Below, in pieces: positions 31,229 to 44,293 of a stretch of 64,000 bases of DNA (its first letter is position 1; every line of letters starts with the position of its first letter). Both the position numbers and the translations under genes were made by a program. The stretch comes from Buddleja alternifolia (taxonomy: Eukaryota; Streptophyta; Magnoliopsida; Lamiales; Scrophulariaceae): positions 9,458,046 to 9,522,045 of the forward strand of contig CM033393.1 of the NCBI GenBank assembly GCA_019426215.1, read 5' to 3'. Below the pieces are notes generated by a model. The model was not told the DNA's origin, did no database searches, and saw nothing but the letters and a program-made list of their open reading frames with translations.

Positions 31229-31935
31229 GAAATACTTAACATGCAACTTATTTATAATTTTGGACCCAGTGTGATTACAAACTCATGTGATATCCATTTA
31301 AGTACATTATATGAATATGTCTCCATGAACTTAAAAAATCATATAATAAACAAGTAACTATTTACTATTTCATTCTTTTTTTCCTATATTTTACGAATAT
31401 TATTAAGAAATAGTATATTATATTGCCGTTAGTCGGTATCACCAAGTTAAGTTTTTGGACCATGTATTGCCTTTGGATTTTTTTTAAAAAACATGTATTG
31501 CCTTTGGAGTTACTGACACGAGGGGAGTCACAAAACTCGCGTGTCTATTTAATTACAATAGAAAGTTGACAATGCATTTTCCATTCATTTTAATACTTTC
31601 GGGTAACTTTTAGAATAATTATAGTCATTCACAGAACTATCAAAAAAAAAAAAAAAATAGTCATTCACAGAGACAGTATCAGATACAACCCACATTAATT
31701 TACTAGACACGAATGATTAAAATTGATAGTTCAAATTCTGGGAGTCCTTCAATTTTCAAAGTTGTTCTTATACACTTGAAAGAAAAAATAATTTGTATTT
31801 GTCTACTTTAATTGTTAATTATTGTTACGTCATTTTTTTTTCTTTTTTTTGCCCTTATGTGCACAATTTTTACCAAAACAATTCTCCCGGCTTAAATAAT
31901 GATGCAGTACTACTGACTTTCAATTACTACAAGTA
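31229..31935. other. intergenic DNA with two small flanked poly(A)/(T) inserts
   Basis: No gene is seen. CATGTATTGCCTTTGGA occurs twice, 31 bp apart start to start (about 31470 and 31501), around a T8A6 spacer. TAGTCATTCACAGA occurs twice around a short poly(A) insert at 31636-31656. Confidence 0.6.
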
Positions 31936-32340
31936 GGGTACACTATTAAAAAAAAATATTAGTAATAACATATCAAGTGACAATATTAGAACTGTCACTA
32001 ATAATAGAAATTTAAAGACATTAATTCTTGTTGTTTCAAATTAATTTTAACAAACCTAATAATGGCAAGAAATGTGCTTAATTAAAGTGTCAGTATAGCA
32101 ATTACTGAATTACTGATATACATATATGACAAAACAAATCACAAAGTTATATTGACAATTTTTGTTCTCAATGTATACAAGTCACTAAGTGTCAATAATA
32201 ACAACTTTAACATAATCCCTGTGTAACAAATTGTTAAAATTTCTACATAATTTGATAACAATAACAAAATTCATATAATGTAAAATATAACAACTTTAAC
32301 ATTATTATTTGATATCTTGTCACTAATGTTTCATTTTCAT
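31936..32340. repeat. CACTA-like debris rich in GTGACAA/TTGTCAC
   Basis: It begins CACTATTAAAAAAAA, a worn CACTA-like terminus, then AAGTGACAATATTAG, ACTGTCACTAATAA, AATGTATACAAGTCACTAAG and similar motifs. It lies about 150-600 bp upstream of the MATE gene. Confidence 0.5.
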
Positions 32341-32479
32341 TTTTTTTACCGTGAACAAATGTAATAGTTGAAGAACACTTCTAATATTATATCTCGAATT
32401 TGTGTTTCATCTTATAACCTATTTCACGTGTACATGGCATGCCACATATATTAAATTTATGTCCATCATATTTGACATC

Positions 32480-32487
32480 TATATAAG
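32480..32487 (+). promoter_or_regulatory. probable TATA box of the MATE gene
   Basis: TATATAAG lies 53-60 bases before the ATG at 32540, giving a likely transcription start near 32510 and a short 5' leader. Confidence 0.6.
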
Positions 32488-32539
32488 CAAGTATAGTCTA
32501 AGAGAAATTTCCTAAGAGGTATAGTGCAACTCTGTAAGT

Positions 32540-32841
32540 ATGGGACAAGAAAGCAAAGCTCCATTGTTAGTGAATCATTCAATTGAGAAAAATTACGAAG
32601 ATGAAGGTCTTGGGAGAAGGGTTTGGTTGGAGTCAAAGATGCTATGGCGGATCATTGGACCGGCAATACTGAGTCGTCTCGCAACATACTCTTATAATAT
32701 CATCACCCAAGCTTTTGCAGGCCACATCGGAGACACCGAACTTGCAGCTATCTCTATCCTTATAAGTGTCATCACTGGTTTCGATTTTGGCCTCTTGGTA
32801 CCCTTTATCATTCATTAAGCATACTCTCTCCCTCTCTCTCT

Positions 32842-32875
<34 letters not shown>

Positions 32876-35800
32876 TTTTTTTGCGCTGAAATAAGTGCTT
32901 GTGCCCTAATCTTTGCACAACGCTTGAGTCCTATACAAGGATAGGTTGAATTCAAACTATAAATTTCTGGATCGGGTTTTAACAATAAAATAATACAAGA
33001 CGATATCTAATATTTTCTTAATCGATCGATGTGTAAATATAGTTATACTTCGGATTTTATCGTTGATATGATAATATTATCGGCAAAATATTATCAACAA
33101 TAATGTTTGATTGTCAAATAACTCGATTGTTTTTCCAATAATGAAGTTTCTTTCTTTTTTTTTTTTTTTAAGACATACTTTTTGGTATTATTTATGAAAC
33201 TCATTTTTTTTATCATAAGTTCATGTTATTTATATTTTTTGTTAGAATGTTTTAAACATTCTGTACCACATCTACATATAATATAACTCAACCCTTGAAG
33301 TTGTCCATATAATTGCATATGTTGATAGTCTAATTAAACTTAATTTAGTCACATAAGTGATTATTATATTTTTTTTCTATAAAATACAATTATCAATCTT
33401 TACATAAAATGGTCAAGTTCAAAAATTCAATACAGATTGCTACCAACATAATTTGAATATAAGTAAAAATTGATTTTTCTTTATTTATTTCTCTTATTAA
33501 TAATAGTTGTCAATCATTTATTTTGTTATTTGTTTTGCTAAGTGATTTAATACTTATATATAAGGTTTTCCGATATAACAATCAAAGTTGAATATTCTTT
33601 TCAAATTTGTAGATTACAGATAAATATGTTATAATGTAAAGAGATATATATATATATGTGTATATATTTATTTATTTATTTATTATTAATCTCTACACGG
33701 TTAGTGTCCAGTAGCAAGACACAGGGTTATAACTAGCTAGTTTGTAGATTATTTCCAAATAATATTATTAATCACCCAACACAAACGTGGTAAAACACCT
33801 AATATCATGATAAAGAAAACTTTGAACCAAGTGACTCTAAATAATTTAATAATCATACAAGAAATATACTTATTTAGGGACTAACTTTAGTCTACGGTTT
33901 TCATAAGTTGGGCATGGCGAGTGCACTGGAGACACTATGCGGCCAAGCCTACGGTGCAAAACAATACCACATGCTGGGCGTTTACATGCAGCGTTCATGG
34001 ATCGTGCTCCTCGGAATCTGCGTTCTTCTTCTGCCTTTATACGTATTCGCCGGTCCCCTCCTCATTTTTCTCGGGCAGCCCAAGGACGTGGCGGACCTCG
34101 CCGGATACCTAGCTTTATGGATAATTCCGTTGCACTTCAGCTTCGCTTTCATTTTCCCACTGCAGAGGTTTTTGCAGTGCCAGTTGAAGAACGCTATCTA
34201 CGCTTGGTCGGCGTTGGCGGGGCTGGTGGTGCACCTGGTGGTCACGTGGTTGTTCGTGAGGGTTCTGAATTTCGGAGCGGTGGGCGCCGCCGCGACGCTC
34301 AATATTTCGTGGTGGGTTTTCATTCTTGGGATGTTGATCTACACCGTGGGCGGCGGCTGCCCGGAGACTTGGACTGGTTTTTCTATGGAGGCATTTTCTG
34401 GACTTTGGGACTTCTTGAAATTATCTGCTTCTTCCGGAGTCATGATCCTGTATTTTTTTTTAATTCTTTATAGTTTTTTTTTTCGTATATGTATATTGAA
34501 TTAAATGTTTTTGGAGGTTTTGCTTTAATTAAATATAATATGATGTGGGGTTTTTTGTACGAACAGTTTGGAGAATTGGTATTACAGAATATTGGTACTG
34601 ATGACTGGAAATATGAAGGATGCAGCGATTGCGGTTGACGCATTATCAGTTTGGTAAGCGAACAAGTAGCTAGAATTGTTAGATATGGTAATTATTGTTA
34701 TTATTATCATTATTTGGTCAGCGAATGTTATTATCTATGATACATGGATACTTTTAAAATTGGACCCGTGCAGTATCGTACTCGTATTGAATACGATACT
34801 TTGCGGATACCATCCGAATACGTATCGAATGCCCTTTTTACGTATCCAAAAATTAAATAAAACAAAAATTCTGGATACTGTATCTGATACTTTCGGATTC
34901 CGTATCTCATACAAAAATTGAAGTATCTAATTCGCCTTGAATATCCGATATATTTTTGAATATTATGTAATACTTTATAGGTTAAAAAAAAATGACTTTG
35001 ACCGTACGTTAAAAGTTTAAACAAACAATAAGGAAATTTAAAGGAGCAAAATACCGGTTCAATTTCACTTCTTAATATATTTTTTCTTCTCTTACTTCAC
35101 GTGAAATCTATCATTTACACTTTATTACCAAAGATTTTGGATAAGAAGGTAAATGTTGGTATCAATGAAATGACATAATTACACCGCTGCAAATAATGAA
35201 ATATTATGGTTACCTTCAAAATATTTTGAACTTATAAACAATGAACCTGTGTCAGTATTACACTTTTATTTATGATAATGGACATACCGACTCAAATTTA
35301 TTTTTAAATATTATATATACATATATTTGTATCCCCAATGTATCGTATCCTATAATTTTGAAGTTTGCCGTATTTCGTATCTGTGTTGTATCGTACCCAT
35401 ATCCTCGTGTATGTATCCGTGAATCATAGGTTATTATGTTTTCTTGATTAGACTAACTTGTTAAACCGACAACTAAATTTTTCATTTTGATTGGCAGCAT
35501 GGCTATAAATGGGTGGGAGATGAGTATTCCCCTCTCCTTCTTTGCTGGAACCGGGTAACATTTTCATTCTATATATGCTATGCATGTGGAAAACGAGAAA
35601 AACTTCAAAAATAATCTTAAGTAAAAATCATTTAACACATTTTCATATTTAATTTTTTGAATAAAAATCAAATGAATAAGATATGAAAAAGAGAAATAAT
35701 AAGTGACTCGAATGACGGGAAAGCAATAGAGAAGCTGTTTATGAAGAGATGAGAGAGAATGTAAGAGAAACAAAGAAAAATTAGAAGACAGAGTGAGTCT

Positions 35801-38800
35801 GTGAGAGAACAAATAGAAAATAGATGATGTAATTCACAAAGTGACTTGTTAATCACATATCAAGTGTAATTCATTCACTTTTTAAAGTACACTTGAGTTA
35901 AATCGAGTAGGAAGTCGACTAGAATTTACAAAATAGAAAAGTTTAAACAAAAAAAAAAAAAAAGGAAAAAAACGCAACTTGAGGCACTTGTCAAATCTTT
36001 AGAATGACAATGAAAAAATTTGACAATATCAAATGTTGTTTTTACATACCTCTCTTGCCTTCTATAGATGCATGACGAACTTTACCACCAACATGTAAAT
36101 GGTGACTTTTTAATCATATATTACCTTTTTGACATCAAATGTTTTTTCACTTTTTCTGATCTTAACAAGAAATGATTTGAATTGATCCTCTCGAATTGAT
36201 CCTCTCGAATTGATATAATACGTTCATACTTTTCAAATTAGGGGAGATGTAATGAAGAATCAAATTTGTTAAGGAACCTTAAAATCTTATTATCTTGATT
36301 TAATGTCATTTACATCATGATCCAATATCATCGTAAACATCAAATTTTCTATCCATTTATTCGATTCTAGCAAAATAGGGGCTTGTTACAATATAATGTG
36401 ATGTAAAAATTATATTTTATTTTATTATTTTTGATTTAATATCAACAAAACATTCATGCAATGCAGGGTAAGAGTGGCTAATGAGCTTGGAGCCGGAAAT
36501 GGGAAAGGCGCCAAATTTGCCACCATAGTATCGGTGGTGACGTCCGCCATAATTGGGGTGATAATAATGATTATAGTTCTAATTTTTCATGAACAAATTG
36601 CACTGCTTTTCTCTTCCAGCAAGCCTGTACTTGATGCTGTGAATAGCATGACCCTCCTCTTAGGATTAACAATCCTTCTTAACAGTATTCAGCCCGTTTT
36701 ATCTGGTAAGTAATTTATTTTTCTTAATAGTTTTTCTTTTCGCTCTTAGGATTTCTATGTTGATTTCCGGATTTCCAATTGGAATTTTTATTTGTTTTTG
36801 TGCTAATATACTCCTTCGCCCGCATAATACTGTAAGAAAGCAAATATATATTTTAGAATGTCCTAAAACAATATTGACGTTGTCACCAAAAATATGTACT
36901 ATACGTGATTAATCTTTTATTTGTCCCAAAATGATTTGCGGTGACAATAAATTGTTTAGGTAGTTGCTATTAAGTGCTAACACTTAGTGACAATAAAAAG
37001 ATAATAACAACTAATATTTGTGTCAGACAATATTATTCACAATTTTATTTAATTAGTTGTCAACTATGAAAACTTTTGTGTCAAGTGACATGACTTTTGG
37101 TCTAGGTAAAGAAATTTGCAGTGACAATATATTTTTTTAAAGTTGTCATGACAATTAGTGACAACTATAGTGACAATTTGGTAACACCAAAAATATAGAA
37201 GCAACTTTATTTGCTGTTATTGATTTGTCGCGATACATGTATCACTAATTTCATTAGCTACAACTTTTCACAATATGTCAATTTAACTAATTGCCATGAG
37301 GGACTACTTTAGATAACATATGTCATTAAATGTTAATTATAACAACTCATATACACAATTTTTATCACTAATGTAATTGTTAAAATTATTGTTGTGACAA
37401 GACAATTTCTTATCACTCTAATATGACTTATCCTGAATTTTAAAAGCGCGTCCATAAAAGTTTAATTTGTAATACATATTTTCTGCAAAAGAAGTGGTAA
37501 GTTAACAATTTCACATCTTTAACTTAATTTAAAGGAGAGAATACTTTTAGGGGAAAACAGCATTTTTAGAGAATTAATATTATTTGAAGGCGTGGTAAAA
37601 AGAAAAATTGGCAACAAATAAGGTGGAGAAAAATTGAACGACAAAATTAAGACAGATTTATTTTTTAATTGTTCTCTTCTTATTCTTTTCTCTTACACTT
37701 TTAACGATAACTATTATTTACAATTGTTGTTTGTTAACTTTTCCTTTTTAATGCATTTTACAGGAGTTGCCGTGGGGTCAGGATGGCAAGCACGCGTGGC
37801 GTACATTAACATTGGGTGCTATTATGTAGTCGGACTCCCACTTGGGTTATTGATGCAATGGGGTTTCGACATGGGGGTTATGGTAAAATTATCCTTTATC
37901 ACAGATACATCAAATATATTTATACCTCCAATCTACTAGATCTAATATGCATGAACTTTCACAAAAAAAAAATTGTTTGATATAGATATGCAGATAAATA
38001 TCTCAATTACTCTCTACGTTTTTTGTTTGTATCAAAAAAAACAAAATTACAAAAGCACTCACAGACATATTTCCTGAGTTTCACAAGCATTCAACATTAT
38101 TTAATTCTTATAAAAAGTAATGTCACTGTCTTTGCGTATCGTGGGTGCACACTAGTCCGAGTATCCTAGAAAGCCTAGGTTTTGTTTTCAATGTTTTTTT
38201 TTTTTTTAGCAAAAATGACTTTTTTGGTAAAAAAATTTATCAGTTATTGTCTTCCTATTTGTATCTACTTTAGGGTGACTATTAATTACATCAACTATAT
38301 GTATATATATATAACCATAATATTATAATCATTTAAAATTTATATTATATTATATTTTTCAATCATTAACTAATTATAAACACAACTTTTCAAACAAAAA
38401 CTTGCATGATTTGACTGCTACAATAACTTTTGACTCTTCTGAAAATAAAATCAAACACAAAACTAAACACATTTTCATCAAAATACACAACTCCCAATAA
38501 ACTATTTCACCAAAATTTTCACAAAAAAAAACCCCAAAATAAAAGTAAACACAGCTCTAAATTTTGAGTTATGATTTGTAGATTGCATGATTCAACCTAA
38601 ACTTCATGTAACTTAAATGTGTATTATCTAATTGAGACTGTGAATCGTGTTATATGTACATGATGATGTGACAAATTAAAAGATTAGGTCAACTTACATC
38701 TTTAAATGTATTGTAATCTCACTTCATATACTAGTATAGTTCTAAACAATAGTGATCACTGTCAACCTTCTCATCTCTTATATATTTGGTTTCTGACTTG

Positions 38801-39089
38801 AATCAATTTTTGGATTTAATTAGGGAGTATGGGCCGGAATGATATTTGGTGGAACAGCATTTCAAACAGTGATTTTGATCATTATTACCATGAGATGTGA
38901 CTGGGAAAAAGAGGTAACCATTTTTCCAACCAAAGAAATTCTTTCCCTCTATTTTGATTTCAATAGTCCTTTCTTTTTTATACGTTTTTCTATTACCACT
39001 GACAACTTTCTTTATTTGTTTGGTTTTTATGTTTGAAATTGTAGGCGGGGAGAGCAACCAGACATGTGAAAAAGTGGTCGCAAGTTTAA
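32540..39089 (+). CDS. MATE efflux transporter, DETOXIFICATION (DTX)-like, eight exons
   Basis: Multi-pass membrane antiporter of the multidrug and toxic compound extrusion family, expected to export metabolites or xenobiotics in exchange for protons. Exons: 32540-32797, 33908-34449, 34567-34653, 35498-35554, 36467-36705, 37764-37882, 38824-38913, 39045-39089. All seven introns are GT-AG, phases fit, and the sum is 1437 bases (478 residues), normal for plant DTX proteins with 12 membrane helices. Diagnostic stretches: AFAGHIGDTELAAISI (exon 1), LGMASALETLCGQAYGAKQY (exon 2), NWYYRILVLMTGNMKDAAIA (exon 3), NGWEMSIPLSFFAGTG (exon 4), RVANELGAGNGKGAKFATIV (exon 5), GSGWQARVAYINIGCYYVVG (exon 6). 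The first and last parts are soluble. Introns carry an hAT-type element (intron 3), a TA microsatellite (intron 1) and CACTA-like debris (intron 5), yet every exon is intact. Substrate and subfamily number cannot be told. Confidence 0.96.
34735..35429. mobile_element. hAT-type non-autonomous element in MATE intron 3, 695 bp
   Basis: GTTATTAT flanks both ends exactly (34727-34734 and 35430-35437), an 8-bp target duplication. Terminal inverted repeats are CTATGATACATGGATAC on the left and, complemented, CTATGATTCACGGATAC on the right. Subterminal GTATCGTA, CGATACG and GTATCC-type motifs recur. No transposase is encoded. It lies wholly within the intron. Confidence 0.88.
36885..37430. repeat. 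CACTA-like debris in MATE intron 5
   Basis: The GTGACAAT, TTGTCAC and TAGTGACAA motifs seen at 29.8 and 32.0 kb are dense here in both orientations. Ends are not recognisable. Confidence 0.5.
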
Positions 39090-40938
39090 TAAAACACAGA
39101 ACACATTCTCCAAATTATTAAGTGCATGTGTGGGACTTAAAAAAACCTCAAAAGGATTCTATATATATAGGGTCCACATAATTTGACGATTCAGGAGAAA
39201 TACTCCATGAATTATCCCCCAATTTAAAGTACTTTCTATACTTTTCTTGTTAACGAGGGCTCATAGTGTACTATGTCTCTTATTTGTATTACAATGATAG
39301 AATATGTCTACATCATAAGTAATGATTGAGTTTAGATTTCAATTTTTATTTGCTTACTAATTAAAATAAAAAAATTAGCTGATCACTAAAAAGAAATTGA
39401 AGTTTATTAAAGTTTTGAAATGTTTCAAAGAAATTGTGATGTCCCTATATGGAAAACATCAATCATCAAACATGTGCGGCTTGTTGAACTCTCCAACTTT
39501 AAGTTTAGGATCCTCTCCATTGAACCAATCAAGCACAATCCTCACAAACTCAAGCCAATTATAAATTTCTCTACTCTCCATATACTCTTGGTACCATCGT
39601 TTAAGCCCTTACTTCCAAAACACTACTTCTAACAAAACCCAATATTCATCTGGGAGAGTGGACACAATCTGAAAATAATGGTTGCATCTTGTTCCAGAAT
39701 TTGGGACTTTTTTTCATGAAACATGGGAAATTGCAATGTAGGAGAAGGAATAAGTTTTTGTTAACTACTGCTCTCGACATCGCTATTCGCGTGTCTTAGT
39801 GACACAAATTTCTTCACAAACATCTTCTAAAACACCTTTGCTTTAGTGTATGTTTTCTTCAAAAACATCTCATTAAGCAAATTAGGTTTAAAATCTATTA
39901 CAACCTTCTTTGCTTGATTCTTCCCTATAATGAAGACTTAAGCAAACATTCCCCATTTGAGTAGCTGTTACAACAACATCTTCTATCGTTTGTGTTAACT
40001 CGGGTTGTGATTCCATCATTCATTCCAGCTCCAAATAAATTTGTTTCAGAGACTCAAATATACCAGTTAGTTTTCTCAATCCTAGCCATGGTTGTTAGCA
40101 ATTCCCTGGATTGGAACTGCTGTGATACCAAGGGCGTGTTTGGTTCACTAGACTTGATTAGGATTGATTGTATCCTCAAGGATATGTTTGCTAAATTCAA
40201 GTGTTTGGTTGACAAAACAATGATCTTGATATCTCGTGTGATTTGAAATTTTGTTATTTGGTATGGGGGTGATTCCAACTCTTGATTAGAAGCAAGATAA
40301 CCATATTGCCCTTATTTTTTCAAGTTATGACAAAAACATGCCCTAAATCATGCCTTTGTCTTTTGTGGGCAACTTTCTTTCGAAATGAATGAAATCATAT
40401 CAAATGATATTTGTTACAAAAAAAATTATATCAAATTAAATATGATATTTGTTCAAAAAAAAAATCATATCAAATTATACTATTTCCATGCATGTGAATC
40501 ACCTATTCAAAATTGTTTCAAGAATTTGACCGTCCATGCAATTTAAATAAAAATCCAAAAGGATTTGACGTCCATGCATGTGAATCACTATACAAAATAG
40601 TTTCAAAGAATTTGACGCCCATCTCAATTTGACAAATCCAAAAAAAAATCATTTGGATATCTCATTAAAATAAGTTAGTTAAATAAATATATTCTACTTT
40701 ACTTATTAATGATTTAATACCAAAATTTAAAGATTCATTTATTTAAATCTTTAATATGGACCGATTTTTTCCTTTTTGTTTCATCTTATTTGCTCTATAA
40801 ATTTATGTTTGTTTCATGTATCTTAAATTTATCTTGAATAGGTGCCATTCTAAGCCACGAAAATTTCCCTAAACATTGTCTAAGAGGTGATCAATGGTTG
40901 TCCCCTTATTTCACCATCAATCCTAATATTTCTATTCT
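39090..40938. other. intergenic DNA between the MATE gene and Harbinger-related sequence
   Basis: AATAAA just after the stop (39088) may act in polyadenylation. No gene is recognisable to 40135. GGGCGTGTTTGGTTCACTAG at about 40134 resembles the terminus of PIF/Harbinger-type elements. Two diverged blocks around 40490-40610 repeat CCATGCATGTGAATCAC and AAGAATTTGACG. Confidence 0.45.
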
Positions 40939-41450
40939 ATGGATTGGATGGAGGACATCGACAAGAAATTTATTTCAATAGTAGAAGGCCAAGACAAACT
41001 TAGGAATTTGGTCATACCTCATTCTACTGAGAATGTGATACACATGGAAAGAGAAGAAATTAATACTTGATTCGGTACAAATTTTTCTGTGTACTTTTGT
41101 CTTGAAATGTTTCGTAGATTGATCCAAAGTTATATGGTTTTCGAAGAAATAACTAGCTACTCCGGCGTTGCGTGGGATTGGGACACGAAGATGGTACATT
41201 ATTAGGTGAAATGGTTGAAGGTAATTTATGACATAATATTTTCTTTCTCCTAAACATAACCTAATGATGCCGTATTTGAATTTGACAGGATATGAATTTA
41301 ATGAACGCTTATATTTATCAAGGGGAACCATCATCGGATGCTCTTAAAGCTATATTTGGAACAAGAATGGAGCCTTGGGTAGTTAATGATGAGGTGATAG
41401 ACATATCAAGTGATGAGGATGACCCAACGGGTGGGCATAACGGACTTTGA
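40939..41450 (+). pseudogene. Harbinger-associated Myb/SANT-like protein gene, copy 1
   Basis: It reads MDWMEDIDKKFISIVEGQDK, then a stop, then TSYSGVAWDWDTKMV, NAYIYQGEPSSDALKAIFGT and VIDISSDEDDPTGGHNG, ending at 41450. The last blocks match the plant Myb/SANT-like proteins that accompany PIF/Harbinger transposases. They are split by an intron-like segment (about 41200-41289, ending TTGACAG). An early TGA (about 41069) and shifts make it non-functional. A second, more decayed copy lies at 52914-53410. Confidence 0.72.
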
Positions 41451-42690
41451 AAGAACAATGCTAACATGGTTGTTGATCAAGACGATGAAGACGAGGTCAT
41501 TTCATCCATATCATTGAAATTGACCCACCCAATGTCCAGTTCCAACCCGGTGACGATGGGTCAACTGATATGCTTCCACAAAGTACTTCGCGAGGCCGAA
41601 ACGAGCTGTTAATTATTTATCGATCTCAAAAGTTCCTCCAGCGTAGTGCTTGTTTGGTTGTCCTAATGCGTCGAATGTGAAAAAAGAGGAAAACTCTCGT
41701 CCGAAATCACCTTCTGATTTGGCCAGTTCCGCGACATCTTGCAGCCCGACCAAAACTTCGAAGTATACCTTTGACTGAAATGTGTTGTTGGTTTACTTAT
41801 TCAAATATGATTATGATTATATTTTTTTTTCCTTAATACCCGATGTTTTTGTTGGTCTAGGAGGTTTAATTGTTTTTCCTATGTTTTATTTTGGTTTTTA
41901 ATAAACTTGTTTGCATCGATTTATATTTCAAAATAAATGTTATGTCCTTTTTTTTTTGTAAGCATTAGTTTTTTTATAATAATAATAATAATAAGCTTGA
42001 GTGTCGTCTAGTGAGCTTATTGACTACTTTAAGTGAGATCTTAGATAAGCACACGAAAAAGCTCGAAATCAAAAGGCTCGACTTTAGCTCAGTCCAAGAT
42101 TCAATCATGAGGATGTGTTTAGGCCCATGAGACGGCTCGACTGAACTTGTACTACTAGCTAACATATTTAGAAAAAGAAAAGAGAAATTGATTTACCTTT
42201 AATATAAGCAGCATAGCTAAAATCATTCAATTGCCATAACTTTAGTTTGATCTTAATTAGCAGCAAAGCTATAACTTTAGTTTGATATAATTAGGAGCTG
42301 GTGAAGTGTTGAAGGACGAAAATCTGGAATATGAGTTTAATGACAATCGCTGAATTCTTGAGAAATGAAGAAGCCAACTTTCTAGAAAAGAGAATTTGAT
42401 TTTAATTAGCTTGAATTGAATAAGACACGAATAAAGTAGATTCTTTAGGGTGGACATCTAGTCGAATCGATTTCTGACTATGGTCACGTGTAATCGTAGG
42501 ATTAGAACAAAAAGTCAAATAAATTTTTTATCCAAATGCACCTACTATAAGGAGGCACAAAATATGACCTTGTGACCACCTGTTTGGAAAAAAATGACAT
42601 AATCGTAAAATATCCCTAATCTATCATAGACAATTGATACAATTGGTAAAGTTAATATGTCATGCCAAAAAAGATAATCGAGCTCAAGTA
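41451..42690. other. Harbinger-related tail and AT-rich intergenic DNA
   Basis: The segment 41535-41765 has a recognisable homologue at 53510-53760, both following a Myb/SANT copy. After that, no gene is seen to 42690. Confidence 0.5.
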
Positions 42691-42696
42691 CCTTTT

Positions 42697-42804
42697 AACA
42701 TTGTTTAAACATCCCACAAAGTAAAACAAAAAATGTCTCCAAAACATTGTTTAAACATCCCAAAAAATAAAAACAATGTCTCCAAAACAATGTTTAAACA
42801 TCGC
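42697..42804. repeat. short tandem repeat, CATTGTTTAAACATCCCA units
   Basis: Three units of about 50 bp carry ACATTGTTTAAACATCCCA and AATGTCTCCAAAACA. Confidence 0.75.
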
Positions 42805-42824
42805 AACAAGTTCGAGTTCAAGAA

Positions 42825-43788
42825 TCACAATTTTTCTGTTAACATCTCCAACTTTTCAGTTGTAGTCACAAGTAAATCAGTAGCCTTCATTTTCTCCAAC
42901 TTGGTAAACCCTTCCATCTTCCTGACAATAGCATATATCTTTTCACTTTTCTCAGACAAATCAAATTCATGAGCAAGCCTTTTCACAATCTCTCCCATCC
43001 TTGAGTTTGTTTTGTTGATATTACTCCCTATCATCTCCACTAAATTTTCTTGTCCATCAGTAGACATCCTTTGTCTTTTGAAGTTGCACTACGTTGACCT
43101 TGGCCAACAAATCTAGTGTGGGTATCATTCTCATCCACGAAACCATAAAACAAGATATTCATATCTTCAGCTAATTTGTCCTTTTGTTGCTTGTCTTGGT
43201 TCTCAAATAGATCATTCACAACTTCCATCACTTGTTTAGTCGCTTCTCCAGTTGCTCTATCTTTGCTAAATATATCAATTCATTTTGGATAATGGGGCCA
43301 GGTTTTGTATCTCGTGGGCTTAGCATTTGGATCATTTTGTAATTAAACATATAACAATAATTTAGTAAATACATAATATATACTACAATATATAATGCAA
43401 AGTACTAATAGGTAGATCTAATGACATACCTTAACAACAAATTACCAGGCATTTTCAGTAGCCTCAATCATTTTCGTGGTCTCATTATATGCACAATCTG
43501 ATTCTTTCATCATTGCAAACAAAGAGGAATAACTTTGTTTCCAGACATGTACCTCTGAGTTGATATGAGGTTTGCTCAAATGTCTATTCCAGAGACCGCT
43601 TTGACCATTAACCCTTCAAGCTGATTTAGATATCCAACCCGAAATTCATTATTAGATTGCCGCCCAGTAGCCACAATTTGCCTGAGACATGCTACAAGTA
43701 CTTCATCTTCCTTTTGCATCCAATTATGTCTTCCCTTGTCAACTTTCTTGTTGGACACATGCGTAAATTTACTACTACGAGGATTCAT
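42825..43788 (-). pseudogene. Harbinger-associated Myb/SANT-like protein gene, second type
   Basis: Read from 43788 downward: RGRHNW-like KGRHNWMQKEDEVLVACLRQ, then FRVGYLNQLEGLMVKA, the plant Myb/SANT-like (Myb_DNA-bind_3) start. Further down it carries helical, Lys- and Glu-rich sequence in two more frames (MEVVNDLFENQDKQQKDKLA at 43231; MGEIVKRLAHEFDLSEKSEK near 43000). Stops and shifts separate the blocks. These proteins act with the transposase in PIF/Harbinger transposition. It lies just downstream of the transposase remnant, on the same strand, and the two probably belong to one element. Confidence 0.75.
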
Positions 43789-44037
43789 TTTTCAAAAACC
43801 TGCAATTTAAAACATTTAAGTCATCATAAACCTCAACAAAATAACAAAAATTCATACACTTTAATAAAAAATTATACACCTATATCCAATATTGTTAAAA
43901 TCATGTTCATCCCAAATTGCAAAATCCTGTTCAACAGTAACTAAACAAGAAACTTAAATAAGTACAATCTTATCAATATTCTCAAGTCACAAGCTTCAAA
44001 ACCTAAATATTAATGTAATGAACATTCTAACTAGCAA

Positions 44038-44288
44038 TAACGGGAATCCCTCCATTCGTTAAACATGGAAGGAGCTAAGTTTTCCCGCCAAGCATTCCAT
44101 TCGTTTGATGTCTCTACTGATTCAATAAATTCAGTATCATCATATTCATTAGCATTCTCCTGATGCAAATTTGGGACAAGGTGCTCAAGTGGATCTTCAG
44201 GCATTTCGGTGCAAATGAAGTTGTGTAAAAGATAACATGCTATTATAATGTTGTTTTCAGTCTTTATATAATAAAAAAGCAGAACTAC
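44038..44288 (-). pseudogene. PIF/Harbinger transposase, C-terminal part
   Basis: On the minus strand this reads KTENNIIIACYLLHNFICTE, then a long acidic stretch, then SNEWNAWRENLAPSMFNEWR and a stop at 44038. IIACYLLHNFI is the last conserved motif of Harbinger-type DDE transposases. Its partner lies at 46955-47847; the chromovirus composite sits between them. Confidence 0.85.
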
Positions 44289-44293
44289 GTAGT

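Noticed and set aside
32642..32875. Minus-strand open frame over MATE exon 1
   Set aside because: Shadow of the real coding exon plus a TA microsatellite.
34450..34504. Extension of MATE exon 2 frame beyond 34449
   Set aside because: GT donor at 34450 and the clear continuation of the protein at 34567 (NWYYRIL) show this is intron.
32000..39100. Idea of a gene cluster around the MATE transporter
   Set aside because: No other host gene is intact within the window; neighbours are transposon remnants.
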